In this document: positions 16,890-26,799 of the stretch, in pieces | How the letters are laid out: each line of letters begins with the position of its first letter | Position numbering within the stretch: position 1 is the stretch's first letter | NCBI RefSeq assembly: GCF_001613805.1 | Contig: NZ_LPVY01000003.1 | Coordinates: 1-64,000 of the forward strand | DNA from: Thalassospira lucentensis | GTDB taxonomy: Bacteria > Pseudomonadota > Alphaproteobacteria > Rhodospirillales > Thalassospiraceae | Direction of reading: 5' to 3' | Length of the DNA: 64,000 bases | The notes under the pieces: generated by a model | The model's input: only the letters and a program-made list of their open reading frames with translations | The model's database searches: none | What the model was told of the DNA's origin: nothing | Translations under genes and position numbers: made by a program

Positions 16890-18320
16890 ATGTCGCAGAC
16901 CTTTCTGGATCGAACGCTTGATAACCTGCGTTCTGCATGGCGCGAATTGCGCGACAGCACGGTCGCACGCGGGCTTGGCTTTGACGAAAACGAGAACCGC
17001 AAGGAAAGATGGCGCAACCAGATAGAGGCCTGTCTGGCACGGCGCGGTGGAGCGGTTTCGGCACGTGCGCGGGCGGCGACTTTGGGGCATGACTTTTTGC
17101 GCCTTGATGAAGCCGGAAAAAAGGAATTCCTGCACCTTCTGATCACCGAATTTGATGTTGACCGGGATCGGGTTGCCGATGTTGTTTCCGATTGGACGGC
17201 GGCGGACGATGTTGCCGAACGTGCCTTGCTGGAAGCAGAATTGCGTACAGCATTGGTACCGCCATTCCGGTCATTGCTGAAAGAATTCAATTCATTACCC
17301 CAAGGTGTTAAATTTCTGGTTGATCTTCGTGCGGATCTTTTGCGATGGTGCCGCGAGGCACCGGGGCTTGGCATTCTGGAACGCGATCTGAAAACATTGC
17401 TGGCGGGTTGGTTTGACATCGGATTCCTTGAGCTGTCGCGAATCACCTGGAATTCGCCCGCCGCACTGCTTGAAAAACTGATTGCTTATGAAGCGGTTCA
17501 CGCGATCAAAAGCTGGGATGACCTGAAGGGTCGTCTGGCATCGGATCGTCGTTGCTTTGCGTTTTTCCATCCCGGTATGCCAGATGAACCGCTGATTTTT
17601 GTCGAGGTCGCATTGGTCAACGGGATTGCAGGCAGTGTCGACGATCTGATCAACCGGGACGAAGATGCGGCCGATCCCCGGCACGCCGATACGGCAATAT
17701 TTTATTCGATCTCGAACGCGCAGGCCGGTCTGGCCGGTATCAGTTTTGGCGATTTCCTGATCAAGCGGGTGGTCGCAGAATTGCAGCGTGACCTACCGAA
17801 CCTTAAACAGTTCAGTACCCTGTCTCCGATTCCGGGATTCCGGTCCTGGGTGCAAAAACAGGTCGACGCACGCCATCGTGGCGAAGTGACCGGTTTACCC
17901 GCAATTGCGGGGCCCAGTGTAACAGCCAAGTCGAATAGAGGACTTCCTGTCCATATCGAAGCGGCAATTACCGACTGCGAAGATCTGTTTGAACCGCAAC
18001 CATCTGCGGAGCGGCCTGAGCAGGTAAGCCCGGAAACGCGCGAGGCACTGGAGCAGTTGTGTTGCTGGTATCTTCTGAATGCCCGGCGTCCTGATAGCGG
18101 GACGGCCTTTGATCCGGTTGCGCATTTTCATCTGACCAACGGCGCTCGGGTGGAGAGGCTGAACTGGCTTGGCAATGGAAACGAAGCTGGTTGGCAGCAG
18201 TCTTTTGGCATGATGGTCAACTATCTTTACGATCTTGCCGATATCGAAAAGAACCATGAAAGCTATGTCGGGCAGGGTAGAATAGCCGCATCTGGGGCTG
18301 TAAAGCGCCTAGCGCGATAG
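16890..18320 (+). CDS. mcd: Malonyl-CoA decarboxylase
   Basis: Converts malonyl-CoA to acetyl-CoA and CO2. The 476-residue protein shows the helical N-terminal domain and the acetyltransferase-like catalytic domain. FFHPGMPDEPLIFVEVAL, YSISNAQAGLAGISFGDFLI and the C-terminal HFHLTNGARVERLNWLGN match the family; the last holds the catalytic-histidine region. The start MSQTFLD has GGAG upstream. In many alphaproteobacteria this gene is paired with malonyl-CoA synthetase (mat genes); here it stands alone, suggesting removal of surplus malonyl-CoA rather than malonate growth. It ends about 170 bases before tRNA-Leu. Confidence 0.93.
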   Translation: MSQTFLDRTLDNLRSAWRELRDSTVARGLGFDENENRKERWRNQIEACLARRGGAVSARARAATLGHDFLRLDEAGKKEFLHLLITEFDVDRDRVADVVSDWTAADDVAERALLEAELRTALVPPFRSLLKEFNSLPQGVKFLVDLRADLLRWCREAPGLGILERDLKTLLAGWFDIGFLELSRITWNSPAALLEKLIAYEAVHAIKSWDDLKGRLASDRRCFAFFHPGMPDEPLIFVEVALVNGIAGSVDDLINRDEDAADPRHADTAIFYSISNAQAGLAGISFGDFLIKRVVAELQRDLPNLKQFSTLSPIPGFRSWVQKQVDARHRGEVTGLPAIAGPSVTAKSNRGLPVHIEAAITDCEDLFEPQPSAERPEQVSPETREALEQLCCWYLLNARRPDSGTAFDPVAHFHLTNGARVERLNWLGNGNEAGWQQSFGMMVNYLYDLADIEKNHESYVGQGRIAASGAVKRLAR

Positions 18321-18451
18321 TTTTTTGTACCTTCCAAAAGCGTTGTGAAACGCAGAAATCCTGCCTGTCGGACATTAAATGCAGGCCTGAATGCATCTGT
18401 CTAAAAGGCGATGCTTGCATGAGGTGATCGAAGTTTGTATTAAGGCGCACC

Positions 18452-18472
18452 CACACCGGTACTTCCGGTGTG
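18452..18472. terminator. Possible hairpin terminator between mcd and tRNA-Leu
   Basis: Perfect 8-bp stem CACACCGG / CCGGTGTG with loop TACTT. Only a short T-run follows on the plus strand, so termination strength is uncertain. Confidence 0.35.
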
Positions 18473-18488
18473 TTTGGTATGCTTGTGT

Positions 18489-18573
18489 GCGGGCGTGGCG
18501 GAACTGGTAGACGCGCTGGATTTAGGTTCCAGTGGAGCAATCCGTGGGGGTTCGAGTCCCTTCGCCCGTACCA
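18489..18573 (+). tRNA. tRNA-Leu (anticodon UAG)
   Basis: An 85-nt cloverleaf with the long variable arm of class II tRNAs. The acceptor stem GCGGGCG pairs with CGCCCGT, with a G-U first pair. The anticodon stem-loop CTGGA-TTTAGGT-TCCAG gives UAG. The T-arm GGGGGTTCGAGTCCC is standard, and CCA is encoded. Confidence 0.95.
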
Positions 18574-18687
18574 TAAGCTGACCATAAATTAAGACCAGGA
18601 TGCATATTCGTTTAGTCATATTGACTTTCTGACGTCCGGACTGCGTCGCGTAACGGACATTATTCGAACCAAGCAAAAGAGTTATCT

Positions 18688-20145
18688 ATGCAGGTTACTG
18701 AAACCAAAAACGAAGGCCTGGCGCGCGAGTTCAAAGTCGTTGTGCCCGCCGCTCAGATCGAAGAAAAAGTCGTCGCCAAACTCGACGAGATCAAAGACCA
18801 GGTTCGCCTTCCGGGCTTCCGTCCGGGCAAAGTACCGGCGAAACTGCTGCGCCAGCGCTATGGCCAGGCCGTCATGGGTGAAGTTCTCGAAGCCGCTGTA
18901 AACGAAAACACCGGCAAGGTTCTTAACGATAATGACCTGCGCCCGGCCGTTCAGCCGAAAATCGAAGTGACCTCGTTTGACGAAGGCAAGGATCTTGAGT
19001 TCGCCATTGCTGTCGAAGTCATCCCGGCCATCGAACCGATGGACTTCAAAAAGCTGAAGCTGACCCGCGAAGTCGTTGAACTTGACGATGCGAAAGTCAA
19101 TGAAACGCTTGATCGTATTGCAGCAGCGCAGGGCACCACCGAGCCGCTTGCACGCAAGCGCAAATCGAAAGCCGGTGACGTTGTCGTCATCGACTTCCTT
19201 GGCAAAATCGGTGGCGAAGCTTTCGAAGGCGGTAAAGCCGAAGATTACGAACTCGAACTTGGTTCGGGCTCGTTCATCGAAGGTTTCGAAGACCAGCTGA
19301 CCGGTGTTAATGCCGGTGACGAAGTTGTCGTCAAGGTGAAATTCCCGGAAGCCTATGGTGCGGCTGAACTTGCAGGCAAAGATGCCGAGTTCGACGTAAC
19401 CGTCAAGGAAATCAAGGAAAAGAAACCGGCTGCTCTTGATGATGAACTCGCCAAGAAACTCGGCCAGGAAAGCTTTGACGCGCTTAAAGACGCAATCCGT
19501 AAGGATTACGGCCGCGAGTACGAATCGGTTGCCCGTCAGAAACTGAAACGCCAGTTGCTTGACGCACTTGCTGAAAACCACAGCTTCGAACTGCCGACCA
19601 GCCTGGTCGAGAACGAGCTGGAAGGCATCATCGGCCAGATCAAACAGGCGCGTGAAGCCGGTCAGGAAGATGACGAAACCAAAGGCAAGTCCGAAGAAGA
19701 ACTGACCGCCGAGTTCCGCGAAATCGCAGAACGCCGCGTTCTTCTTGGTCTTCTGCTGGCAGAAGTTGGCCGTAAAAACGAAATCCAGGTTACCCAGGAA
19801 GACGTAAACAAGGTCCTCGTTGCCGAAGCCCAGAAATATCCGGGCCAGGAACAGCAGGTTATTGAATTCTATAAAAATAACCCGCAGGCCTTGCAGGCGC
19901 TTCAGGGCCCTGTATATGAAGACAAGGTCGTGGATTTCATCGTCGAACTCGCCAAGGTAGAAGACAAGACCGTTTCGGTCGAAGACCTTCTGAAACCGGA
20001 AGAGGAAGACGAAGCTCCGAAGAAGAAATCGGCTGCCAAGAAGGCGCCGGCTAAAAAAGCTGCAGACAAAGAGGCTCCGGCCAAGAAAGCTGCTGCCAAG
20101 AAGCCGGCCGCCAAGAAAAAGGCCGATAAATCGGAAGAGAAGTAA
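18688..20145 (+). CDS. tig: Trigger factor, ribosome-associated chaperone
   Basis: Binds at the ribosome exit tunnel and shields nascent chains. The N-terminal ribosome-binding domain carries the signature GFRPGKVP (residues about 51-58), then a peptidyl-prolyl isomerase domain (about 160-240: DVVVIDFLGKIGGEAFEGG), then the helical chaperone body. At 485 residues it is about 50 longer than E. coli. The extra C-terminus, from about residue 440, is a low-complexity Lys/Ala/Pro tail built of AAKK/APAKK units. It heads the tig-clpP-clpX-lon proteostasis block, the common bacterial order. Confidence 0.96.
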   Translation: MQVTETKNEGLAREFKVVVPAAQIEEKVVAKLDEIKDQVRLPGFRPGKVPAKLLRQRYGQAVMGEVLEAAVNENTGKVLNDNDLRPAVQPKIEVTSFDEGKDLEFAIAVEVIPAIEPMDFKKLKLTREVVELDDAKVNETLDRIAAAQGTTEPLARKRKSKAGDVVVIDFLGKIGGEAFEGGKAEDYELELGSGSFIEGFEDQLTGVNAGDEVVVKVKFPEAYGAAELAGKDAEFDVTVKEIKEKKPAALDDELAKKLGQESFDALKDAIRKDYGREYESVARQKLKRQLLDALAENHSFELPTSLVENELEGIIGQIKQAREAGQEDDETKGKSEEELTAEFREIAERRVLLGLLLAEVGRKNEIQVTQEDVNKVLVAEAQKYPGQEQQVIEFYKNNPQALQALQGPVYEDKVVDFIVELAKVEDKTVSVEDLLKPEEEDEAPKKKSAAKKAPAKKAADKEAPAKKAAAKKPAAKKKADKSEEK

Positions 20146-20191
20146 TCCGTCCGACATACCGGTTTAGGATGCAGCAAGGAGATTGCAGTCG

Positions 20192-20821
20192 ATGATTGAA
20201 GCACAGATGAACTCGCTCGTGCCGATGGTGGTTGAACAGACCAGCCGTGGTGAACGGGCCTATGACATCTTTTCCCGTCTTCTCAAGGAGCGGATCGTCT
20301 TCATCAACGGCCAGGTACATGACGGCATGTCGTCACTGATCTGCGCGCAGTTGCTGCATCTCGAATCGGAAAACCCGGACAAGGATATCTCGCTTTACAT
20401 CAACTCCCCGGGCGGGGTTGTGACGTCGGGTCTGGCGATCTATGACACCATGCAATACATCCGTTGCGATGTTTCCACGGTGTGCATGGGGCAGGCGGCT
20501 TCCATGGGGTCGCTGTTGCTGATGGCCGGTGCAAAGGGCAAGCGTTACTGCCTGCCGAATGCGCGCGTCATGATCCACCAGCCGTCCGGCGGGTTCCAGG
20601 GGCAGGCATCGGATATCGAAATCCATGCTCGCGAAATTCTGGCGTTGCGTCAGCGTCTTAACGAGATCTATGTCGAGCATACCGGCCGTGATCTCAAGAC
20701 GATTGAAGACGCGATGGAGCGTGATAACTTCCTTACCCCGGATCAGGCCAAGGAATTCGGCCTGATTGACGAGGTGGTTACGTCACGTCCGAAACCGGAT
20801 TCTGATGCGAAAAAAGATTGA
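20192..20821 (+). CDS. clpP: ATP-dependent Clp protease proteolytic subunit
   Basis: Forms the two-ring serine peptidase chamber fed by ClpX or ClpA. From MIEAQMN the protein is 209 residues, with the catalytic triad Ser104 (MGQAASMGS), His129 (MIHQPSGG) and Asp178 (MERDNF) in the expected spacing. AAGGAG lies about ten bases before this ATG. A later Met (MNSLVP) may be the mature end after self-processing. It follows tig by 46 bases and precedes clpX, its partner. Confidence 0.96.
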   Translation: MIEAQMNSLVPMVVEQTSRGERAYDIFSRLLKERIVFINGQVHDGMSSLICAQLLHLESENPDKDISLYINSPGGVVTSGLAIYDTMQYIRCDVSTVCMGQAASMGSLLLMAGAKGKRYCLPNARVMIHQPSGGFQGQASDIEIHAREILALRQRLNEIYVEHTGRDLKTIEDAMERDNFLTPDQAKEFGLIDEVVTSRPKPDSDAKKD

Positions 20822-21124
20822 TCGTTCCATAACGATCCGATGAAAACGCCCCGGTGTTTTGCCGGGGCGTTTTTTTTATGGCTTGCGCACATTCATCCTC
20901 TGGTCATAGACAGGAGGTATAAGTAGGTTCTGCGACATTGTTTGGAACATGCGAAATTCCATAACGTTCAGGTGATAATGGACAGGGGTTTCGCATCCTT
21001 GGGTGCGGTCCCATATCAAACATGTGGCCATATGGCCGATAAGCGCAGATTAAACGTTGAGATCGGTATCGTTTACCGGCTAACATGGCGATAAAAGATA
21101 ACGTCAAACGTAATTGGGGTTTGT
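20822..21124 (+). other. clpP-clpX intergenic region
   Basis: It holds the strong clpP terminator, then about 245 bases without a gene. I looked for a heat-shock (RpoH) promoter. CTTG and CCCATAT elements occur near 21000-21018, but they are too close together to form one. The clpX promoter is therefore not identified. Confidence 0.5.
20843..20878 (+). terminator. Intrinsic terminator after clpP
   Basis: The 12-bp stem AAAACGCCCCGG / CCGGGGCGTTTT with a 7-base loop and an extended T-run forms a strong terminator. clpX must therefore have its own promoter or rely on readthrough. Confidence 0.92.
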
Positions 21125-22390
21125 ATGAGCAAATCGAATAGCGGGGACTCCAAGAACACTCTGTATTGTTCTTTCTGTGGAAAGAGCCAGCACGAGGTTC
21201 GCAAGCTCATCGCCGGTCCAACCGTGTTCATCTGTGATGAATGCGTAGAGCTTTGCATGGACATCATCCGCGAAGAGCACAAAACCCATCTCGTCAAATC
21301 GGCTGACGGGGTGCCTTCTCCGCAAGAGATTTGCAAGGTTCTTGACGATTATGTGATCGGTCAGGGCCATGCGAAGAAAGTTCTCTCTGTCGCGGTTCAC
21401 AACCACTACAAACGCCTGCATCACGCCAGCAAGAACGAGGATATCGAACTTGCCAAGTCGAACATCATGCTGGTTGGTCCTACCGGCTGTGGTAAGACGC
21501 TTCTGGCGCAGACGCTTGCGCGCATCCTTGATGTGCCGTTCACCATGGCAGACGCCACGACCCTTACCGAGGCAGGTTATGTCGGTGAGGATGTCGAAAA
21601 CATCATCCTCAAGCTGCTTCAGGCGGCTGATTACAATGTTGAACGTGCGCAGCGCGGCATCGTCTATATCGACGAAGTCGACAAGATTTCGCGCAAGTCC
21701 GACAACCCGTCGATCACGCGTGACGTGTCGGGCGAGGGTGTGCAGCAGGCCCTTCTGAAGATTATGGAAGGCACGGTTGCATCGGTTCCGCCGCAGGGCG
21801 GCCGCAAGCACCCGCAGCAGGAATTCCTGCAGGTCGACACCACCAACATCCTGTTCATCGTTGGCGGTGCCTTCGCTGGCCTGGACAAGGTGATTTCGCA
21901 GCGTGGCAAGGGCAGTGCGATCGGTTTCGGTGCGGATGTCCGTAGCCCCGAAGACCGTCGTACCGGCGAAGTCCTGCGTGAAGTCGAACCCGAAGACCTT
22001 CTGAAATTCGGTCTTATTCCGGAATTCATCGGTCGTCTGCCGGTTCTGGCAACGCTTGAAGACCTCGACGAGGATGCGCTGGTCAAGATTCTGACCGAGC
22101 CGAAAAATGCGCTTATCAAGCAGTATCAGCGTCTGTTCGATATGGAAGACGTGAAACTGACCTTCCAGCCTGATGCGCTGGTGGCGATCGCCAAAAAAGC
22201 GATCGAGCGTAAAACCGGTGCGCGTGGTCTGCGTTCGATCATGGAGGGCATCCTGCTTGATACCATGTTCGATCTGCCGACCCTTGAAAGCGTCGAGGAA
22301 ATCGTGATCAACCGTGACGTCGTCGAAGGAAAGGCAAAACCGTTGCTGATCCATGCCGAACGACGTGAAGGTGTCGAGCACAGTGCCTGA
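21125..22390 (+). CDS. clpX: ATP-dependent Clp protease, ATPase/unfoldase subunit
   Basis: AAA+ unfoldase that recognises tagged substrates and threads them into ClpP. The 421-residue protein has the N-terminal C4 zinc finger ([11 protein letters not shown] and CDECVELC), Walker A (GPTGCGKT), Walker B ([10 protein letters not shown]), the pore loop ([11 protein letters not shown]) and the IGF-loop region ([10 protein letters not shown]) that docks onto ClpP. Length and motifs are standard. It has its own upstream region after the clpP terminator, and lon follows 130 bases downstream. Confidence 0.97.
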   Translation: MSKSNSGDSKNTLYCSFCGKSQHEVRKLIAGPTVFICDECVELCMDIIREEHKTHLVKSADGVPSPQEICKVLDDYVIGQGHAKKVLSVAVHNHYKRLHHASKNEDIELAKSNIMLVGPTGCGKTLLAQTLARILDVPFTMADATTLTEAGYVGEDVENIILKLLQAADYNVERAQRGIVYIDEVDKISRKSDNPSITRDVSGEGVQQALLKIMEGTVASVPPQGGRKHPQQEFLQVDTTNILFIVGGAFAGLDKVISQRGKGSAIGFGADVRSPEDRRTGEVLREVEPEDLLKFGLIPEFIGRLPVLATLEDLDEDALVKILTEPKNALIKQYQRLFDMEDVKLTFQPDALVAIAKKAIERKTGARGLRSIMEGILLDTMFDLPTLESVEEIVINRDVVEGKAKPLLIHAERREGVEHSA

Positions 22391-22397
22391 CTTCTGA

Positions 22398-22428
22398 TCC
22401 CGCACCGGCATCCTATTGCGGTGCGGGA
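22398..22428 (+). terminator. Hairpin after clpX
   Basis: Perfect 10-bp stem TCCCGCACCG / CGGTGCGGGA with an 11-base loop. Only AATTTC follows, so it may be a weak terminator or an RNA 3'-end stabiliser before lon. Confidence 0.5.
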
Positions 22429-22520
22429 ATTTCAGATTATCTTTTGAATGTTCGCGTTACTGGCGGGGCCTATGGCAGGACCCCAGCAACGTTTTGGCTC
22501 AGAATAGGGAATAGAACATA

Positions 22521-24932
22521 ATGGTTGAATTGGCGCGTGGCGAAATTTACCCGGTACTGCCGTTGCGCGACATCGTAGTGTTCCCGCACATGATTGTTCC
22601 GCTGTTTGTCGGGCGTGAAAAATCAGTGCGTGCACTTGAAGATGTGATGCGCGAAGACAAGCAGATTCTGCTTGTTACTCAAAAAGATGCGGGTCTTGAT
22701 GACCCGTCTGTCGACGATCTGTATGAAATCGGGACTGTCGCGACTGTCTTGCAGCTTCTTAAGCTGCCGGACGGGACGGTCAAGGTGCTTGTCGAAGGTG
22801 GCAAGCGTGCGGAGATTTCCGGCTTCGTCGACAATCCCGAATTTTTCCAGGCTTATGCCGCTGTTCGCGAGGAAGCGGACGAGGATGACAGCGAGCTTGA
22901 AGCGCTTGCGCGTTCTGTCGTGACCCAGTTCGAGCAGTATATCAAGCTTAACAAGAAGATACCGCCGGAAGTTCTGGTATCGGTTAATCAGATCGAAGAG
23001 CCCGCGAAGCTTGCCGATACGGTGGCGTCGCATCTGTCGCTCAAGATTTCCGAGAAACAGGAACTTCTGGAAACGACCCTTGTCGGGGACCGTCTGGAAC
23101 GCATTTTCGGTTTCATGGAATCGGAAATCGGCGTCCTGCAGGTCGAGAAAAAGATCCGCAACCGCGTCAAGCGCCAGATGGAGAAAACCCAGCGCGAGTA
23201 CTATCTGAACGAGCAGCTTAAAGCCATTCAGAAGGAACTGGGCGAGGGCGAAGACGGCAAGGATGAAGCTTCTGAAATCGAAGAGAAGCTGAACAAGGCC
23301 AAGATGCCGAAGGAAGCCAAGGAAAAGGCCCAGGCCGAGCTTAAGAAGCTGCGCAATATGAGCCCGATGTCCGCCGAGGCCACCGTGGTTCGCAACTATC
23401 TTGACTGGATGGTGTCGATTCCGTGGAACAAGCGTTCACGTGTTTCGCTTGATCTGAAAAAGGCCAAGAAGGTGCTCGACAAGGAGCATTACGGTCTTGA
23501 GCAGGTCAAGGAACGCATCCTTGAATATCTTGCGGTTCAGGCGCGTATCAAAAAAGTCAAAGGCCCGATTCTGTGCCTTGTCGGTCCTCCGGGTGTTGGT
23601 AAAACCTCGCTTGGGAAATCGATGGCCAATGCGACCGGTCGCACATTCGTGCGCATGTCGCTTGGCGGGGTGCGTGACGAGTCCGAAATTCGGGGTCATC
23701 GCCGGACCTATATCGGTTCCATGCCGGGTAAAATCATCCAGGGCATGAAAAAGGCGAAATATTCCAACCCGCTTTTCCTTCTCGACGAGATTGAGAAAAT
23801 GGGTTCGGATTTCCGCGGTGATCCGGCTTCGGCATTGCTTGAAGTTCTTGATCCGGAACAGAATTCGACCTTTAACGACCACTATCTAGAAGTCGATTAC
23901 GATCTTTCGGATGTGATGTTCGTTACGACCGCCAACAGCCTGCGCATGCAGCAGCCGTTGCTCGACCGTATGGAGATCATCCGGATTTCGGGTTACACCG
24001 AGGATGAAAAGGTTGAAATCGCCAAGCGCCACCTGATCCCGAAACAGGTCAAGGAAAGCGGCCTGCGTAAGGGCGAGTGGAGCATTTCGGACGATGCGCT
24101 TCGCGATCTGATCCGTTACTACACCCGTGAAGCCGGTGTGCGTAGCCTTGAGCGTGAGCTGGCGAAGCTTGCGCGAAAGGCAACCAAGCGCATCATGCTT
24201 GAGAACCTGAAAACGGTTCGCGTGACCCCGCGCACGCTTGGCAAATATGCCGGCATCCGCAAGTTCCGTTATGGCGAAACCGAAGGTGAAGATCAGGTCG
24301 GTGTTGTTACCGGTCTGGCCTATACCGAATTCGGCGGCGATCTGTTGCAGATTGAATCGGTCACCGTACCGGGCAAGGGCAACATGAAAACCACCGGTAA
24401 ACTCGGCGAAGTCATGACAGAATCGATCCAGGCGGCCACGTCGTTTGTGCGTTCGCGCGCCACCCAGTTCGGCATCAAGCCGACCCTGTTCCAGAAACGT
24501 GACATTCACGTTCACGTTCCGGAAGGGGCGACGCCAAAAGACGGTCCGTCGGCCGGTGTCGGCATGGTGACGTCGGTGGTTTCGGTTCTGACTGGCAATC
24601 CGGTTCGCAAGGATGTCGCGATGACAGGCGAAATCACGCTTCGCGGCCGTGTGCTTGCGATTGGTGGTTTGAAAGAAAAGCTTCTTGCGGCATTGCGCGG
24701 CGGTGTCAAAACCGTCCTGATCCCGCAGGAAAATGAAAAGGATCTGGAAGACATTCCGGACAACGTCAAACGCGGCATGGAAATCATTCCGGTTTCCCAT
24801 GTTGACGAGGTTCTCAGCCACGCGCTGGTCAATCCGCTGGTTCCCATCGAGTGGGAAGAAGAGGTGGATGACGTCGCTGTCAAATCCAAGGACGGCGAAG
24901 AATCGGAAGTCGGTGGTGTTACCACTCACTGA
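22521..24932 (+). CDS. lon: ATP-dependent protease La
   Basis: Cytoplasmic AAA+ serine protease that degrades misfolded and regulatory proteins. The 803-residue protein has the N-terminal substrate domain ([14 protein letters not shown]), a coiled-coil linker, Walker A ([13 protein letters not shown]), Walker B ([10 protein letters not shown]), and the protease domain with the Ser-Lys dyad ([20 protein letters not shown]). The acidic C-terminus ([18 protein letters not shown]) is a little long. It is followed by a strong terminator and then hup, the usual lon-hup neighbourhood. Confidence 0.97.
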   Translation: MVELARGEIYPVLPLRDIVVFPHMIVPLFVGREKSVRALEDVMREDKQILLVTQKDAGLDDPSVDDLYEIGTVATVLQLLKLPDGTVKVLVEGGKRAEISGFVDNPEFFQAYAAVREEADEDDSELEALARSVVTQFEQYIKLNKKIPPEVLVSVNQIEEPAKLADTVASHLSLKISEKQELLETTLVGDRLERIFGFMESEIGVLQVEKKIRNRVKRQMEKTQREYYLNEQLKAIQKELGEGEDGKDEASEIEEKLNKAKMPKEAKEKAQAELKKLRNMSPMSAEATVVRNYLDWMVSIPWNKRSRVSLDLKKAKKVLDKEHYGLEQVKERILEYLAVQARIKKVKGPILCLVGPPGVGKTSLGKSMANATGRTFVRMSLGGVRDESEIRGHRRTYIGSMPGKIIQGMKKAKYSNPLFLLDEIEKMGSDFRGDPASALLEVLDPEQNSTFNDHYLEVDYDLSDVMFVTTANSLRMQQPLLDRMEIIRISGYTEDEKVEIAKRHLIPKQVKESGLRKGEWSISDDALRDLIRYYTREAGVRSLERELAKLARKATKRIMLENLKTVRVTPRTLGKYAGIRKFRYGETEGEDQVGVVTGLAYTEFGGDLLQIESVTVPGKGNMKTTGKLGEVMTESIQAATSFVRSRATQFGIKPTLFQKRDIHVHVPEGATPKDGPSAGVGMVTSVVSVLTGNPVRKDVAMTGEITLRGRVLAIGGLKEKLLAALRGGVKTVLIPQENEKDLEDIPDNVKRGMEIIPVSHVDEVLSHALVNPLVPIEWEEEVDDVAVKSKDGEESEVGGVTTH

Positions 24933-24957
24933 TAAGCGGAAAAAACGTTCGAAAACC

Positions 24958-24987
24958 GGGGGGATGGCAGCGCCATCCCCCCTTTTC
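24958..24987 (+). terminator. Intrinsic terminator after lon
   Basis: Perfect 11-bp stem GGGGGGATGGC / GCCATCCCCCC with a 3-base loop AGC, then TTTT. It lies about 25 bases after the lon stop. Confidence 0.9.
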
Positions 24988-25094
24988 TGTGGATAACTTT
25001 GGCCAAGAATCGGCATTGATCCACAGCGGCAGGGCTGTAAAGACGAAAAAAATCAAAAAAACGTTCGAAACCGCAGAAAACTGCGTCTCTCGCA

Positions 25095-25124
25095 TTGACG
25101 GGAACTTGGCGACCTGCTTACACT
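25095..25124 (+). promoter_or_regulatory. Putative promoter of the HU gene
   Basis: TTGACG (25095-25100) and TACACT (25119-25124) are 18 bases apart, which puts the start of transcription roughly 65 bases before the HU GTG start. The match to sigma70 is moderate. Confidence 0.45.
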
Positions 25125-25194
25125 GCCCATGCAACAGGTTTGGGGCAAACCAAATTTCCTCATAACTCCGAACGTCCAATAAGGGGGCCAGGAA

Positions 25195-25467
25195 GTGAAT
25201 AAAAACGATCTCGTTGGAAGTGTAGCTGCTAAAGCCGATCTGTCCAAAGCGGACGCTGCTAAAGCCGTTGACGCTGTTTTCGATTCCATTACCGAATCTC
25301 TCAAAGGCGGTGACGAAGTTCGTCTCGTCGGTTTCGGTACCTTCGCTGTCGCTGCTCGCGCTGCTTCAAAAGGTCGCAACCCGCGCACCGGTGAAGAAAT
25401 CGACATTCCGGCATCGAAACAGCCGAAATTCAAGGCTGGCAAAGGTCTTAAGGACGCCGTCAACTAA
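25195..25467 (+). CDS. hupB: DNA-binding protein HU
   Basis: Small histone-like nucleoid protein that bends DNA, working as a dimer. Its 90 residues are the standard HU length, starting [11 protein letters not shown] from a GTG codon. The beta-arm signature [25 protein letters not shown] is present, and the end [11 protein letters not shown] is typical. It has no alanine/lysine tail. It is a single-gene unit between the lon terminator and its own terminator. Confidence 0.96.
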   Translation: MNKNDLVGSVAAKADLSKADAAKAVDAVFDSITESLKGGDEVRLVGFGTFAVAARAASKGRNPRTGEEIDIPASKQPKFKAGKGLKDAVN

Positions 25468-25487
25468 GTTTGACGAAGTTCTGAAAA

Positions 25488-25526
25488 AAAATGCCGGTGA
25501 CAAGCGTCACCGGCATTGCTTTTTCA
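25488..25526 (+). terminator. Intrinsic terminator after hup
   Basis: Stem ATGCCGGTGAC / GTCACCGGCAT with loop AAGC, preceded by an A-run and followed closely by TTTTT. It could work in both directions. Confidence 0.88.
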
Positions 25527-25577
25527 AAAAAGCATGTTATGTTCCGCCCGCTTCCGCAAAACGGGGCATCAAAATAC

Positions 25578-25654
25578 GGGTGATTAGCTCAGCTGGTTAG
25601 AGCATCTCGTTTACACCGAGAGGGTCGGGAGTTCGAATCTCTCATCACCCACCA
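25578..25654 (+). tRNA. tRNA-Val (anticodon UAC)
   Basis: A 77-nt cloverleaf. Acceptor GGGTGAT pairs with ATCACCC; the D-arm is AGCTCAGCTGGTTAGAGC. The anticodon loop TTTACAC within TCTCG/CGAGA gives UAC. T-loop GTTCGAATC; encoded CCA. Confidence 0.96.
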
Positions 25655-25843
25655 TTCTTGCAAAAGTCGGCCACGCGCCGGCTTTTTGCATTTCCGGGAC
25701 ATGCCATTTTCTTTTTGCGAATCAGCGCATTATCGCAGTGCACCGCGAATCGTCGATCAGAATCGAAACGCCATGCAACGGTTGACGCCATAGCGCCCGA
25801 CAGGCAAGCTTGATCAAGCAACACCAGTCAGGATGACGCCGCG

Positions 25844-26512
25844 ATGACCATGATCTTCGAAATCCCGTTTTCCGCGCTTGTGGCGTTGTTGCGAAGGGTT
25901 GCTGTCCAACGGGGTCAATTGATCGCGCGGGGGGCTCTGGTGGCGATTATAGCGCCCCTGATGCTGGTTGGCTGTTATCTGCCCGACGACTTCACCATTG
26001 ATCTTAATGTCGAGCAGAATGGAGATTACCGGTTCAGCTATCGCGGGTTGCTGGTGCAGCCGACCATTACCGAAGCCCTTCTGAACGAAGAAATTGATGC
26101 CGACGAAGAAAAAGTGCGCGTCGACAAGGTGCTTGCCGATCTGAAACGCGATTCTGGTGTCAAGCAGCTGACCTATCAGGGCAAGGGCATTTTCAACATT
26201 GTCTATGAACGGCACAGCAACATCATGCGCGACAAAAGCTTTGTGTTTGTCCGGCGCAATTCGCGAATCCTTGAAATGTTTTTCCGTGCGGAATCGAACA
26301 CCGTTGAAATACGCGGCGGCTTCGTGCCCGACCAGTATGAAGAACGCCTGACCGCACTTGGTTATCAGATGACCGGCAAGATCGAGTTGCGCACCACGGC
26401 AGGCATCCGCAGCCACAACGCCGCCGAATTTGTCAAAACCGCCGGTCAGAACAGGCTGCGCTGGGAAATCAAATCGATCACCGATCCGGTGCCGAATGTG
26501 ATCATCGGATAG
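25844..26512 (+). CDS. Predicted lipoprotein of unknown function
   Basis: I do not recognise this family. From the ATG the protein has 222 residues with a lipobox LVGC at Cys44, too deep for a normal signal. A TTG at codon 26 (25919) would give a 19-residue lipoprotein signal (start IARGALVAIIAP, then LMLVGC) and has GGGG upstream, so the real start may be there. The mature part is rich in charged residues and predicted beta structure (DFTIDLNVEQNGDYRFSYRG). That suggests a periplasmic, membrane-tethered domain. It stands alone after tRNA-Val. Confidence 0.65.
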   Translation: MTMIFEIPFSALVALLRRVAVQRGQLIARGALVAIIAPLMLVGCYLPDDFTIDLNVEQNGDYRFSYRGLLVQPTITEALLNEEIDADEEKVRVDKVLADLKRDSGVKQLTYQGKGIFNIVYERHSNIMRDKSFVFVRRNSRILEMFFRAESNTVEIRGGFVPDQYEERLTALGYQMTGKIELRTTAGIRSHNAAEFVKTAGQNRLRWEIKSITDPVPNVIIG

Positions 26513-26745
26513 GGAGCCGGGCCGGGAAAGCTGGCAGGCTGATCTGGCTTAAAAGATCGGGAATTTTCATTGATCAGGATGCGGCGGGCTACATTTCCCG
26601 AAGGCGCTGTTATCCTGGATAATTTTGATGAACGCATATGCACACTACAGAGGCTTTGTATCCTGTCTTTGTCGATGGTATTCAATTTTGTTCTTGATTT
26701 GTTCTTTGTTTGGTGGTAAGGATATCTCATCAACTTGATAATTGC

Positions 26746-26799
26746 GCCCGCATCGCGGGCAAAAGGGGCCGGGATCTTTGGATTTCCGGCCCTTTTTGC
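26746..26799. terminator. Paired hairpins, bidirectional terminator
   Basis: GCCCGC-ATC-GCGGGC (26746-26760) is followed by GGGCCGG / CCGGCCC (26766-26792), which is flanked by AAAA on the left and TTTTT on the right. It would stop transcription entering from either side. Confidence 0.65.

Noticed and set aside
18682-20157. 491-codon open frame antisense to trigger factor
   Set aside because: Phe/Leu/Gly-rich composition comes from reading the Glu/Lys codons of tig backwards; no family features.
20990-21020. Possible heat-shock promoter before clpX
   Set aside because: CTTG and CCCATAT elements are only about eight bases apart, too close for an RpoH promoter.
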